Of a stretch of 64,000 nt of DNA, positions 9,784 to 17,812 are shown piece after piece. How positions within the stretch are numbered: the first letter of the stretch is position 1; each line of letters starts with the position of its first letter. The stretch covers positions 2,557,001 to 2,621,000 of the forward strand of contig OY288189.1 of NCBI GenBank assembly GCA_958439205.1, in the 5' to 3' direction. Source of the DNA: an uncultured Allorhizobium sp. (GTDB lineage: Bacteria > Pseudomonadota > Alphaproteobacteria > Rhizobiales > Rhizobiaceae). The notes beneath the pieces were generated by a model. It was not told the DNA's origin and did no database searches. It saw only the letters and a program-made list of their open reading frames with translations. The position numbers were made by a program, and so were the translations under genes.

Positions 9784-11172
9784 ATGAGCCAGTTCGACTA
9801 CGACCTCTTCGTCATCGGCGGCGGCTCAGGCGGGGTGCGCAGTGCCCGTGTGGCGGCATCGCTCGGCAAGAAGGTGGCGATCGCCGAAGAGTATCGCTTC
9901 GGTGGCACCTGCGTGATCCGCGGCTGCGTGCCGAAGAAGCTCTTCGTCTATGCCTCGCAGTATCATGAGCATTTCGAAGATGCGGCCGGCTATGGTTGGA
10001 CAGTTGGTGAAAGCAAGTTCGACTGGCCGTCGCTGATTGCCGCCAAGGACAAGGAAATCGACCGTCTGGAAGGCCTCTATCGCAAGGGCCTGGAGAATGC
10101 CGGCGTCGAGATCCTTGAAACACGCGCCGAACTGACGGGGCCGCATAGCGTGCGCCTCGTGAAGGGCGGCCAGGAAGTCACCGCCGAGCGCATTGTCGTG
10201 GCCGTCGGTGGCGCGCCCAATCCGCATGCGGCTCTGCCAGGCTATGAGCACTGCATCTCGTCCAACGAGGCATTTCATCTTGAAAAGTTGCCGCGCTCCA
10301 TCCTGATTGCCGGCGGCGGGTATATCGCGGTGGAGTTTGCCAACATCTTCCACGGACTGGGCGTCGAGACGACGCTGATCTATCGCGGTGGCGAGATCCT
10401 CAGCCGCTTCGACCAGGACATGCGCCGTGGGCTGCACGAGGCGATGGTGGCCAAGGGCATCCGCATCATCTGCCAGGACCATATCCAGAAGGTGGCGAAG
10501 TCGCCGGCCGGCAAACTCGACGTAGAGACGATGAACAATGGCCGTTTGGTCGTCGAGCAAGTCATGCTGGCGCTCGGTCGCGATCCGAACACCACGGGGC
10601 TCGGTCTCGAGGCGGCAGGCGTCGAGACGAACGAGCGCGGCGCCATCGTGGTCGACGCCTATTCGCGCACGAACGTGCCGAGCATCTTCGCTCTCGGCGA
10701 TGTCACGGATCGCGTGCAGTTGACGCCGGTCGCCATCCATGAGGCGATGTGCTTCATCGAGACGGAGTACAAGAACAATCCCACTTCACCCGATCATGAC
10801 CTCATCGCGACCGCAGTCTTCTCGCAGCCGGAGATCGGCACGGTCGGTCTGTCCGAAGAGGCAGCCGCAAAGAAGTTCGAGGAGATCGAGGTTTATCGCG
10901 CGCAGTTCCGTCCGATGAAGGCGACGCTGTCGGGCCGGGCCGAGAAGATGATCATGAAGCTGATCGTCAATGCCGCCGATCGTAAGGTCGTCGGCGCGCA
11001 TATCCTTGGCCATGATGCAGGCGAGATGGCGCAGCTGCTGGGCATCACCCTCAAGGCCGGCTGCACTAAGGACGATTTCGATCGCACCATGGCGGTTCAC
11101 CCGACAGCTGCGGAAGAACTTGTGACGATGTACACGCCGACATACCGGGTCCGGAACGGCGAGCGGGTCTAA
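9784..11172 (+). CDS. gor: Glutathione-disulfide reductase
   Basis: 462 residues from ATG 9784, with GGAGA just upstream. A flavoprotein that uses NADPH to reduce oxidised glutathione in the cytoplasm. The FAD-binding GGGSGGVRSAR motif lies at residues 12-22, the redox-active disulfide GGTCVIRGCVPKK at Cys43/Cys48, the NADPH Rossmann motif IAGGGYIAVEFA in the middle, and the C-terminal dimer-interface active-site motif HPTAAEE is present. CVIRGC is the form I expect in alphaproteobacterial and plant-type glutathione reductases. It has its own promoter region after the terminator at 9691-9720. Confidence 0.95.
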   Translation: MSQFDYDLFVIGGGSGGVRSARVAASLGKKVAIAEEYRFGGTCVIRGCVPKKLFVYASQYHEHFEDAAGYGWTVGESKFDWPSLIAAKDKEIDRLEGLYRKGLENAGVEILETRAELTGPHSVRLVKGGQEVTAERIVVAVGGAPNPHAALPGYEHCISSNEAFHLEKLPRSILIAGGGYIAVEFANIFHGLGVETTLIYRGGEILSRFDQDMRRGLHEAMVAKGIRIICQDHIQKVAKSPAGKLDVETMNNGRLVVEQVMLALGRDPNTTGLGLEAAGVETNERGAIVVDAYSRTNVPSIFALGDVTDRVQLTPVAIHEAMCFIETEYKNNPTSPDHDLIATAVFSQPEIGTVGLSEEAAAKKFEEIEVYRAQFRPMKATLSGRAEKMIMKLIVNAADRKVVGAHILGHDAGEMAQLLGITLKAGCTKDDFDRTMAVHPTAAEELVTMYTPTYRVRNGERV

Positions 11173-11617
11173 GCCGCCGCCGTTTGTACCGACATCAAAG
11201 CATTTCCTGCGGGTCTCATTAGAGGTCCGCAGGTGATAATCAGAACTTCGAGATGAGATCCAGTCCCAGGACGGGTGCCGATAATGCCGCAAGGCTTAAG
11301 AGCGAGAGCAGGACAATCCGGAGCCGGCGGCTCCTGCGGGTTTGTACTCCAGTCCAATCATACGCCATCACACGATCCTCATGATCAACGCAGGAAGTCA
11401 AAACTTCCCGAACACCACGTTACGCCCCCATAGAGCGGGGTAGAGGGCGAGGCTTGCGTGAAGCTTGCCTCTGGTCGGTACGGGCGCACGCCTCGGGATT
11501 GAGGTGTTCGCAAGATCTCCATGCTCTCATGAAGCGACGGCTTTGCAAGTTTTCCCTGAAAAGCTCGCGTGTCTTAGGCTGTGAATTGTGTGGGTAACCA
11601 TGCTGCGCTGCGATAGC
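11173..11617. other. Intergenic region downstream of gor
   Basis: A 445-bp stretch between the convergent gor and hydrolase genes. Its only supported content is a 43-codon minus-strand frame (11240-11368, listed separately). The part from 11400 to 11617 has no convincing frame, tRNA or terminator; a small RNA cannot be excluded. Confidence 0.6.
11240..11368 (-). CDS. Candidate small membrane protein, 42 residues
   Basis: ATG at 11368 to TGA at 11240. A GAGGA ribosome-binding sequence lies seven bases before the start. The peptide has a short polar start, a basic cluster (RRSRRLR), then a hydrophobic run (IVLLSLLSLAALSAPVLGL) and a short tail. This is the layout of a single-pass inner-membrane peptide with a cytoplasmic N-terminus. 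It is unrecognised. The support is the ribosome site, the start codon and the amphipathic layout; there is no conservation evidence, and a chance frame remains possible. It sits in an otherwise empty 445-bp gap and converges on gor. Confidence 0.45.
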   Translation of the reverse strand: MAYDWTGVQTRRSRRLRIVLLSLLSLAALSAPVLGLDLISKF

Positions 11618-12478
11618 TTAAGCCTGCTTCAGCCAGTCCACCGCGGGTCCCCAGAGAGTGTCCTTGAAGGCCGAGCGGAAAAAGCCGAGATGGCCGACTG
11701 TGCCGCCTGCTTCATCCGGCGAGACCCAGCGGATCTCTGTCGGGGCGCGGCTATAGTATTTCAGCAGCGCGTGCTGGGCCTTTGGCGTGCCCCAGGGATC
11801 GTCGGTCAGGCCGATGGCGAGAATGGGGGTCTCGACCTCTGCAAACCGGCGCGCCGCATCCATGGTGGGATCGGCGAAGAAGTATTCGGGATGGCGGCCC
11901 CAACGCGCCCATTCGCGGAAAATGGTCCCCGGCAGGGTCTGACCCAGGCCGATCTGGCCAGGGACCTTGCCGAGCAATGCCGCCAGCGGCACGCCCACCA
12001 GGTTCATCTGGCTGAAGACGCGAAACCTCGGCTTGGTATTTCCCCAGTAGCCGGTCATGGTCGCGACCATGAGATAGCGGGAGAACCTGTCGGAGCGGCC
12101 GCTGAGCGCCAATACCTGTCCTCCGAAGGACTGGCCGACGCCAACGATCGGATGATCGGGTCCTTCCAGTTCCAGGCGATGCAGTGCCGCGGGCATGTCG
12201 AAATGCGCCCAGTCGCGCATCAACAGCGGGCGTTTCCAGCTTTTCGGCGCCTGCGAGGCTGCGACGCCGCGATAATCGTAGGTCATTGCAGCGCGGAAGC
12301 CATGATGGGCGACGAGATGTTCGGCGAAGCGGGCGTAGAATCCGCGTGGCACGGCTGCAGCCGAGGAAATGAGCGCCATGGGTCCCTCGCCGTGACCCCG
12401 TATCAACGTGCTGTGCAGCGGGAAGCGATCCGCCGTTTCGAACTGGATTTCGGTCTTTTCGATCTCGTGCTGTGTCAT
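11618..12478 (-). CDS. Alpha/beta hydrolase family protein
   Basis: 286 residues from ATG 12478, which follows a near-ideal GGGAGG with six bases of spacing; a longer frame reaches 12508. It has the alpha/beta hydrolase fold, with nucleophile elbow GVGQSFGGQ, an acidic residue near GLTDDPWGTP, and a late histidine in GHLGFF, so a Ser-Asp-His triad is plausible. There is no signal peptide, so it is probably cytoplasmic. The substrate is unknown; relatives include serine aminopeptidase/lysophospholipase-like hydrolases. It is transcribed alone, divergent from the DAHP synthase gene. Confidence 0.82.
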   Translation of the reverse strand: MTQHEIEKTEIQFETADRFPLHSTLIRGHGEGPMALISSAAAVPRGFYARFAEHLVAHHGFRAAMTYDYRGVAASQAPKSWKRPLLMRDWAHFDMPAALHRLELEGPDHPIVGVGQSFGGQVLALSGRSDRFSRYLMVATMTGYWGNTKPRFRVFSQMNLVGVPLAALLGKVPGQIGLGQTLPGTIFREWARWGRHPEYFFADPTMDAARRFAEVETPILAIGLTDDPWGTPKAQHALLKYYSRAPTEIRWVSPDEAGGTVGHLGFFRSAFKDTLWGPAVDWLKQA

Positions 12479-12722
12479 GCCGAACCTCCCGTTCCGGATG
12501 TCGATCAAGATCTTACGTTTACGTCCATGTCATATCAAGTGTCTGCCATCGCAAGGGCAGGTCCGGGCGGGTCCGAGGGGTGAGAAAGTGCGCGGTCGGC
12601 TCTTCGTTATACCCTCCGAAAGTCCCTAAACTTCGGCTTTCCAAGCATCGATTAACCGTTTATAAGCCCCCATCCGATGCGGCCGGGAGGTTGCCGCAGC
12701 TAGTATCAGACAGGTGACGACC

Positions 12723-14099
12723 ATGGCGCAGAATTGGACCCCGAGCAGCTGGAGACAGAAGCCGATCAAGCAGGTTCCGGCGTATCCGGACCTCGACGCA
12801 TTGAAGGCTGCCGAGCAGCAGCTTTCGACCTATCCGCCGCTGGTCTTTGCGGGCGAGGCCCGTCGCCTGAAGAAGTCGCTGGCCCAGGTCGCGGAAGGCG
12901 AGGCCTTCCTGCTGCAGGGCGGTGATTGCGCCGAGAGCTTTGCCGAGCATGGCGCCGACAATATCCGCGACTTCTTCCGCGCCTTCCTGCAGATGGCCGT
13001 CGTCCTGACGTTCGGCGCGCAGCTGCCGGTGGTCAAGGTCGGCCGTATTGCCGGCCAGTTCGCCAAGCCGCGCTCTTCGGACATGGAGACGATCGGTGGC
13101 GTCGAGCTGCCGAGCTACCGTGGTGACATCATCAACGGCATCGAGTTCACCGAAGAGGCTCGTATCCCGAGCCCCGAGCGCCAGCTGATGGCCTATCGCC
13201 AGTCGGCTGCCACGCTGAACCTGCTGCGCGCCTTCGCCATGGGTGGTTATGCCAACCTCGAGAACGTGCATCAGTGGATGCTCGGCTTCGTCAAGGATAG
13301 CCCGCAGGCCGAGCGCTACCGCAAGCTTGCTGACCGCATTTCCGAAACCATGGACTTCATGAAGGCCGTGGGCATCACCTCGGAAAACAATCCGAGCCTG
13401 CGCGAAACCGATTTCTTCACCAGCCATGAAGCCCTGCTTCTCGGCTATGAAGAAGCGCTGACCCGCGTCGATTCCACCTCGGGTGATTGGTATGCCACAT
13501 CAGGTCACATGATCTGGATCGGCGATCGTACGCGCCAGGCCGACCATGCGCATCTGGAATACTGCCGCGGCATCAAGAACCCGATCGGTCTGAAGTGCGG
13601 CCCGTCGCTGCAGGCTGACGATCTGTTGAACCTGATCGACATCCTGAACCCGCAGAACGAAGCCGGTCGCCTGACCCTGATCTGCCGTTTCGGTCACGAC
13701 AAGGTTGCCGAGCACCTGCCGCGCCTCATCCGCGCTGTCGAGCGCGAAGGTCGCAAGGTCGTGTGGTCCTGCGATCCGATGCATGGCAACACGATCACGC
13801 TCAACAACTACAAGACCCGTCCGTTCGAGCGGATCCTGTCGGAAGTCGAAAGCTTCTTCCAGATCCACCGTGCGGAAGGCTCGCATCCGGGCGGCATCCA
13901 TATCGAGATGACCGGCAAGGACGTGACCGAATGCACCGGCGGTGCGCGTGCGGTGACCGGCAACGATCTTGCCGATCGTTACCACACCCATTGCGACCCG
14001 CGCCTCAACGCCGACCAGGCGCTTGAGCTCGCCTTCCTGCTTGCCGAGCGGATGAAGAGCGGCCGTGACGAAAAGCGGATGCTGGTTGCGAACGGCTGA
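12723..14099 (+). CDS. aroG: 3-deoxy-7-phosphoheptulonate synthase, class II
   Basis: 458 residues from ATG 12723. It condenses phosphoenolpyruvate and erythrose 4-phosphate, the first step of the shikimate pathway. Class II (plant/Mycobacterium-type) features are [11 protein letters not shown] near residue 62, [26 protein letters not shown], and metal ligands in WSCDPMHGN and [15 protein letters not shown]. The length matches class II, not the ~350-residue class I. A GTG at 12714 is an alternative start. A hairpin follows 29 bp after the stop. Symbol use for class II enzymes varies (aroF, aroG, aroA). Confidence 0.93.
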   Translation: MAQNWTPSSWRQKPIKQVPAYPDLDALKAAEQQLSTYPPLVFAGEARRLKKSLAQVAEGEAFLLQGGDCAESFAEHGADNIRDFFRAFLQMAVVLTFGAQLPVVKVGRIAGQFAKPRSSDMETIGGVELPSYRGDIINGIEFTEEARIPSPERQLMAYRQSAATLNLLRAFAMGGYANLENVHQWMLGFVKDSPQAERYRKLADRISETMDFMKAVGITSENNPSLRETDFFTSHEALLLGYEEALTRVDSTSGDWYATSGHMIWIGDRTRQADHAHLEYCRGIKNPIGLKCGPSLQADDLLNLIDILNPQNEAGRLTLICRFGHDKVAEHLPRLIRAVEREGRKVVWSCDPMHGNTITLNNYKTRPFERILSEVESFFQIHRAEGSHPGGIHIEMTGKDVTECTGGARAVTGNDLADRYHTHCDPRLNADQALELAFLLAERMKSGRDEKRMLVANG

Positions 14100-14128
14100 A
14101 GCATAAGTTCAGCATTCCGAGTTTGACG

Positions 14129-14162
14129 ACCGGGCGGGCTTCAACGAAGCTCGCCCGGTTCT
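14129..14162 (+). terminator. Hairpin after DAHP synthase gene, probable terminator
   Basis: Long stem ACCGGGCG(G)GCTTC / GAAGC(T)CGCCCGGT with a 3-base loop and one mismatch, followed by the short pyrimidine-rich TCTCGTTT. It lies between aroG and the GFA gene. Confidence 0.7.
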
Positions 14163-14180
14163 CGTTTGCGGAGGTGTGTG

Positions 14181-14579
14181 ATGAGCGAAGACAAGACTGG
14201 CGGTTGTCTGTGCGGCGCGGTGACGATTACGGTCAGGGGTAAGCTTGGACCCGTCAGCTATTGCCATTGCGCGCAATGCCGCCGTCAGACCGGGCTCTAC
14301 TATGCGACGACGGATGCGGCGGTGAGCGAGGTCGAGATCAGCGGGCGCGAGAAGATCGGCGCCTATCGGGCGAGCCCCGATGCCGAGCGCGCCTTTTGCC
14401 GCGATTGTGGTTCAGCACTCTACTGGAAGGCGGATGGCGAGGCGCGGATCTCGCTGATGGCGGGCCTGTTTCCGAACCCAACGGCTCTCGAAGGCGGCTA
14501 TCACATCTACTGCGCCGACAAAGGCGATTTCTACGAGATAGACGATGGCTTGCCGCAATATGCCGCCAGCCGCAGCTGA
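14181..14579 (+). CDS. GFA family (Mss4-like zinc) protein
   Basis: 132 residues from ATG 14181, which follows GGAGGTGTGTG. It belongs to the glutathione-dependent formaldehyde-activating (GFA) family, a small zinc-binding fold. Cysteine pairs are visible as GGCLCGAV, CHCAQCRR and FCRDCGS, the expected two zinc sites. Whether it acts on S-hydroxymethylglutathione is not known; many members are uncharacterised. It sits alone between the aroG terminator and a convergent unknown gene, only six bases from that gene's end. Confidence 0.88.
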   Translation: MSEDKTGGCLCGAVTITVRGKLGPVSYCHCAQCRRQTGLYYATTDAAVSEVEISGREKIGAYRASPDAERAFCRDCGSALYWKADGEARISLMAGLFPNPTALEGGYHIYCADKGDFYEIDDGLPQYAASRS

Positions 14580-14585
14580 GCGCCT

Positions 14586-15476
14586 TCAGGCGGCAGCCGC
14601 GTTCTCCGCATTGATCCCCAATGAAGCCAGCGCCTGATGGTAGGACTGGTCGATGGCTGCGAACTTGGCCGACTGCCAGTTGAAATAGTCTTCCAGAAAG
14701 CGGTTCGTCAGCAAAAGGTCGCCTCGGCGTCGCGGCTGTTCCCAGCACAGAAGCTCTTCGGTTTCCGCCTTCTTGAACATGCGCTTCAGGTTGGTGGTCG
14801 AGACCTGATAGGTTTCGCTCAATTCCACCAGCGTTACCGGTCCGCAGGATACGTTTTCGGCAGCGCGGTCGACGTTGTCGAGACGTGCGATCAGGTCGTG
14901 CAGGATGATGCCGCCGAGATCCGACCACAGGAAGTGGCCGATCGAGTCCGGCGGTTCGCGCCACATCGGATCGCCCACCATGATGTCGGCGCCGATGGGC
15001 TGGGCGATCAGAAATATCCGCTCTTCGGCCAGCGAGGTCATTTCGCGATTGCCGCCATCGAGCCGATCGAGGCAGGCGAGATGGCCGTTGAACCAGCTGC
15101 GCAGGCCGTTCAGACTGAGTTCCGTAGGTTCAAGGACGCGGACCCGCTTGTCGGGGACGTCGGGAACGTCACGCAGGAACTTGTAGGCGACCAGTTCCGC
15201 CAGATAACCCGTCGCCGTGTTGCGGCTCGCAGCCCCCAGGCGCATGACCGTTTCCACGAAACGTGTGGCCGTCAGGCCCGACAGCGGGTCGTCCGGCGTG
15301 CGGCGCAAGGCGAGCGCGAACACCGACTGTGTCATCAGCCACTTGCGGTGGGATGCCTTCAGGCGGGACATGCGCGGGGTCCGCATGTGAATGCCAATGA
15401 GATGCTGGGCGATCTGCCTTTCGATCGCCGGGTAGAGCGGATGTGCAACTATTTCAGCGCGCGACATGAGCGGCAT
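14586..15476 (-). CDS. Unrecognised protein with C-terminal winged-helix-like segment
   Basis: 296 residues; MSRAEIV three codons inside is an alternative start. No signal peptide or membrane segment. I do not recognise a named family. The segment VTLVELSETYQVSTTNLKRMFKKAETEELL (about 220-249), followed by a beta-hairpin-like LLCWEQPRRRGDLLLT, resembles a winged helix-turn-helix. The N-terminal half is helical (LTATRFVETVMRLGAASRNTATGYLAEL) and could be a second helix-turn-helix. A DNA-binding regulator is a reasonable inference. It is a single gene with an independent promoter, downstream of a hairpin at 15608-15634. Confidence 0.65.
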   Translation of the reverse strand: MPLMSRAEIVAHPLYPAIERQIAQHLIGIHMRTPRMSRLKASHRKWLMTQSVFALALRRTPDDPLSGLTATRFVETVMRLGAASRNTATGYLAELVAYKFLRDVPDVPDKRVRVLEPTELSLNGLRSWFNGHLACLDRLDGGNREMTSLAEERIFLIAQPIGADIMVGDPMWREPPDSIGHFLWSDLGGIILHDLIARLDNVDRAAENVSCGPVTLVELSETYQVSTTNLKRMFKKAETEELLCWEQPRRRGDLLLTNRFLEDYFNWQSAKFAAIDQSYHQALASLGINAENAAAA

Positions 15477-15607
15477 GGCAAAAGCTCGGCGTTAAACTTT
15501 GAATGCAATCAGAGTGTTCGACCGCTCGCGCAGCCAGGCAAGAACAGTGGTCACTAATACTGTCAAGCACGCCGGTTTGGTGAACAAAAAAAGTCTATGA
15601 CTGAAAT

Positions 15608-15634
15608 CGGGGGGCGCTGCAATAGCGCCCCCCG
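15608..15634. terminator. Strong hairpin between the LtaS-like gene and the winged-helix-like gene
   Basis: Perfect 11-bp stem CGGGGGGCGCT / AGCGCCCCCCG with a 5-base loop. It lies 47 bp beyond the end of the minus-strand phosphoglycerol transferase gene, so it probably stops that transcript. The T-tract is poor on both strands, so it is only a probable terminator. Confidence 0.6.
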
Positions 15635-15680
15635 TTCAAAATGTCTTTATGGATAACTGTGATCCGAAGTAACGATGCGT

Positions 15681-17612
15681 TCAACTGCTCGGTTGCAGTC
15701 GATCGGACTGCTCGGGGAAGAAACGATCAAGTCCGTAGCCTTCGCCGAACATGACATCGTGCTGCAGAAGACGGTAGTCGCGGATCAATGGGTCGATGCG
15801 GCCCGACAGAGCCCAGTCGGCCTGCGCCTTGTTGTTACGGCCGATCAGCTGATGCCTGTCGATGACCGAGTAACGTTCGGCAACGCGGCCGAGCATGCCG
15901 GTATAGTAGGGGTGACGGTAGCCGGCCATGCGGACGATGTAGTAGGGCAGCTGTGACGGGCTGACCGAACCGATGTCCTTCTGAACGCCACGCTTGGACG
16001 ACCAGATGACGAGCGGGGTTTCATGCTCGCGCTTCATGGTCGCGACCGAGGCTTTGCGGGTGGCGACGACGTTCGCCATGTAGCCGCTTTCTGTGTAAAC
16101 CTCGTTCAGCGGCGGCAGGTGGTCGCCGAAGAGCACGATGATCGTTTCGCGGCGGCGCTTCTTCGCCCAGTCCATGAGAGCCTTCAGGCTCTGGTCCGCT
16201 TCCTTCACACCCTGCGCATAGGTCGCAAGCGCGCTGGTATTGCCGTCAGAGAGGGTCGGAGCGTCCACCTCGATGGTGTTCTTTGCGTAGCGGTTATGCT
16301 CGTAGGGGCCGTGACCCTGGAGGGTGACTGCGAAGAAGAAGAAGGGTTCGCTGGTGTTGTCGGCTTCCCGGATGATGTGGCGCGTCAGGGCCTCGTCCGA
16401 GGCGAAGATGCCGCGCTTGTCCATCACCGGCATGTTTTCTTCGGACTGGAACTGACGGAAGCCCAGCGACTGGTAGACGTTGTTGCGGTTCCAGAACCAG
16501 CCCTGGAAGGGGTGGAAGGCCTTGCTGACATAGCCCTTCGATTCAAAGAAGGTGGCGAGCGAAGGCACGGGACGGCGGATGTACTGCTGATAGGGAATGC
16601 TGCCATAGGGCAGGAAGGCATTGGAAAAGCCCGTCAGCGCTTCGAATTCGACATTCGCAGTCATGCCGCCGAATTCCGGAGAGAAGACCTGGCCGGACTG
16701 CGCGGCGCGGATGGTCGGCATGGGATCGGCCGAGTAGCGGACGCTGCTCATCTTGGTCGGATCCCATAGCGACTCGCTCATGACGACGATCACGTCGGCC
16801 TGACGGCCCGAGAAGAAGGATGCCGGCAGAAGGTCGGTCTGCATGTCGGTGATGGCGACGTGATTGTAGCCGGCGGGGGCGCTGACGCTCGCCATCGGCA
16901 CGTTGAAGGCAAACGCCATCAGGAAGCCGTTGTGGCGATAGTTTTCCTTCTGGTCCCACATCATCGGCACGATGTTAAGGCGATCCCTGAAGGCGGAAAA
17001 GGCCATCGGGTCCATCAGGGAGATGAAGCCGGCGAGCAGCGGGAAGGCGGGGGCAAGGCGAACGCCGCGGCCCGAGAGGTTCAGTCGCGGGAAGACTTTG
17101 CGGCTCTTCCAGATGAGCGTCACGAAGGCGGCGACGAAAACGAGGCTTCCACAGGCAAGGGCAATCGCTTTGACCGGTTCAGCCGCAACCATGGCCGGCA
17201 GCAGCTGCATGATCTGACGACCGAAGAGGAGGTCGCTCGGAAAAAGCGGGTCCGACAGGAAGAGCTGCTTCTGGCCCGAGAAGAAGGCGGGCAGCAGAGC
17301 CAGCGGCGCAACGAAGAGCGTGGACTGGTAGGCCTTGCCGATAATGGCATCTGCAAAGCAGAGGACCAGGAACATGATGCCCACGGCCACAAGCCCGGGC
17401 CGGCTCGACGATGTCAGGTATTCGATGACATCGACCATGGTCCCGCGTGCGAGCACTTCGCTCAGAACGACGATCACGGCTGCGATCAGCGCCGTGTTGA
17501 CCCACTGAATGACCAGCTGCAACGTCCAGGACGTGCCGAGCTCGCGTTCGCGCGTCGCACCAAAGGCATTAAAAATGGTCGCGACGAGCGATTTCGGGCT
17601 GGTCTGTGCCAC
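15681..17612 (-). CDS. LtaS/OpgB-like phosphoglycerol transferase (sulfatase fold)
   Basis: 643 residues from GTG 17612, with GGAG six bases upstream. About five membrane segments fill the first ~220 residues, followed by a periplasmic sulfatase-fold catalytic domain. Metal and nucleophile positions match LtaS-type enzymes: VVMSESLWDP (Glu), GGMTANVEFE (Thr nucleophile) and FGDHLPP (Asp-His). LtaS makes lipoteichoic acid in Gram-positives. In Gram-negatives, relatives move phosphoglycerol from phosphatidylglycerol onto periplasmic glucans (OpgB/MdoB, or CgmB for cyclic beta-glucans in Sinorhizobium). A glucan substituent role is likely but not proven here. It is divergent from nadE. Confidence 0.85.
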   Translation of the reverse strand: MAQTSPKSLVATIFNAFGATRERELGTSWTLQLVIQWVNTALIAAVIVVLSEVLARGTMVDVIEYLTSSSRPGLVAVGIMFLVLCFADAIIGKAYQSTLFVAPLALLPAFFSGQKQLFLSDPLFPSDLLFGRQIMQLLPAMVAAEPVKAIALACGSLVFVAAFVTLIWKSRKVFPRLNLSGRGVRLAPAFPLLAGFISLMDPMAFSAFRDRLNIVPMMWDQKENYRHNGFLMAFAFNVPMASVSAPAGYNHVAITDMQTDLLPASFFSGRQADVIVVMSESLWDPTKMSSVRYSADPMPTIRAAQSGQVFSPEFGGMTANVEFEALTGFSNAFLPYGSIPYQQYIRRPVPSLATFFESKGYVSKAFHPFQGWFWNRNNVYQSLGFRQFQSEENMPVMDKRGIFASDEALTRHIIREADNTSEPFFFFAVTLQGHGPYEHNRYAKNTIEVDAPTLSDGNTSALATYAQGVKEADQSLKALMDWAKKRRRETIIVLFGDHLPPLNEVYTESGYMANVVATRKASVATMKREHETPLVIWSSKRGVQKDIGSVSPSQLPYYIVRMAGYRHPYYTGMLGRVAERYSVIDRHQLIGRNNKAQADWALSGRIDPLIRDYRLLQHDVMFGEGYGLDRFFPEQSDRLQPSS

Positions 17613-17812
17613 GTCGAACTCCGGGTCAGGGACAGGTGTCGTAAAATCTTCGCACAGATGTCACACAAGTGTCATGAATGCTACATGAACCGTAGCGCAG
17701 AAGCCTTTGTTCCCACACTTTCAGGGGGATTGGTTAGCGGCGGCGGACATTGCTGATCACGGGGTCGACAAGCAACATTGCGATCGGTCACGCGAGCGGC
17801 TAAATCGATGTC

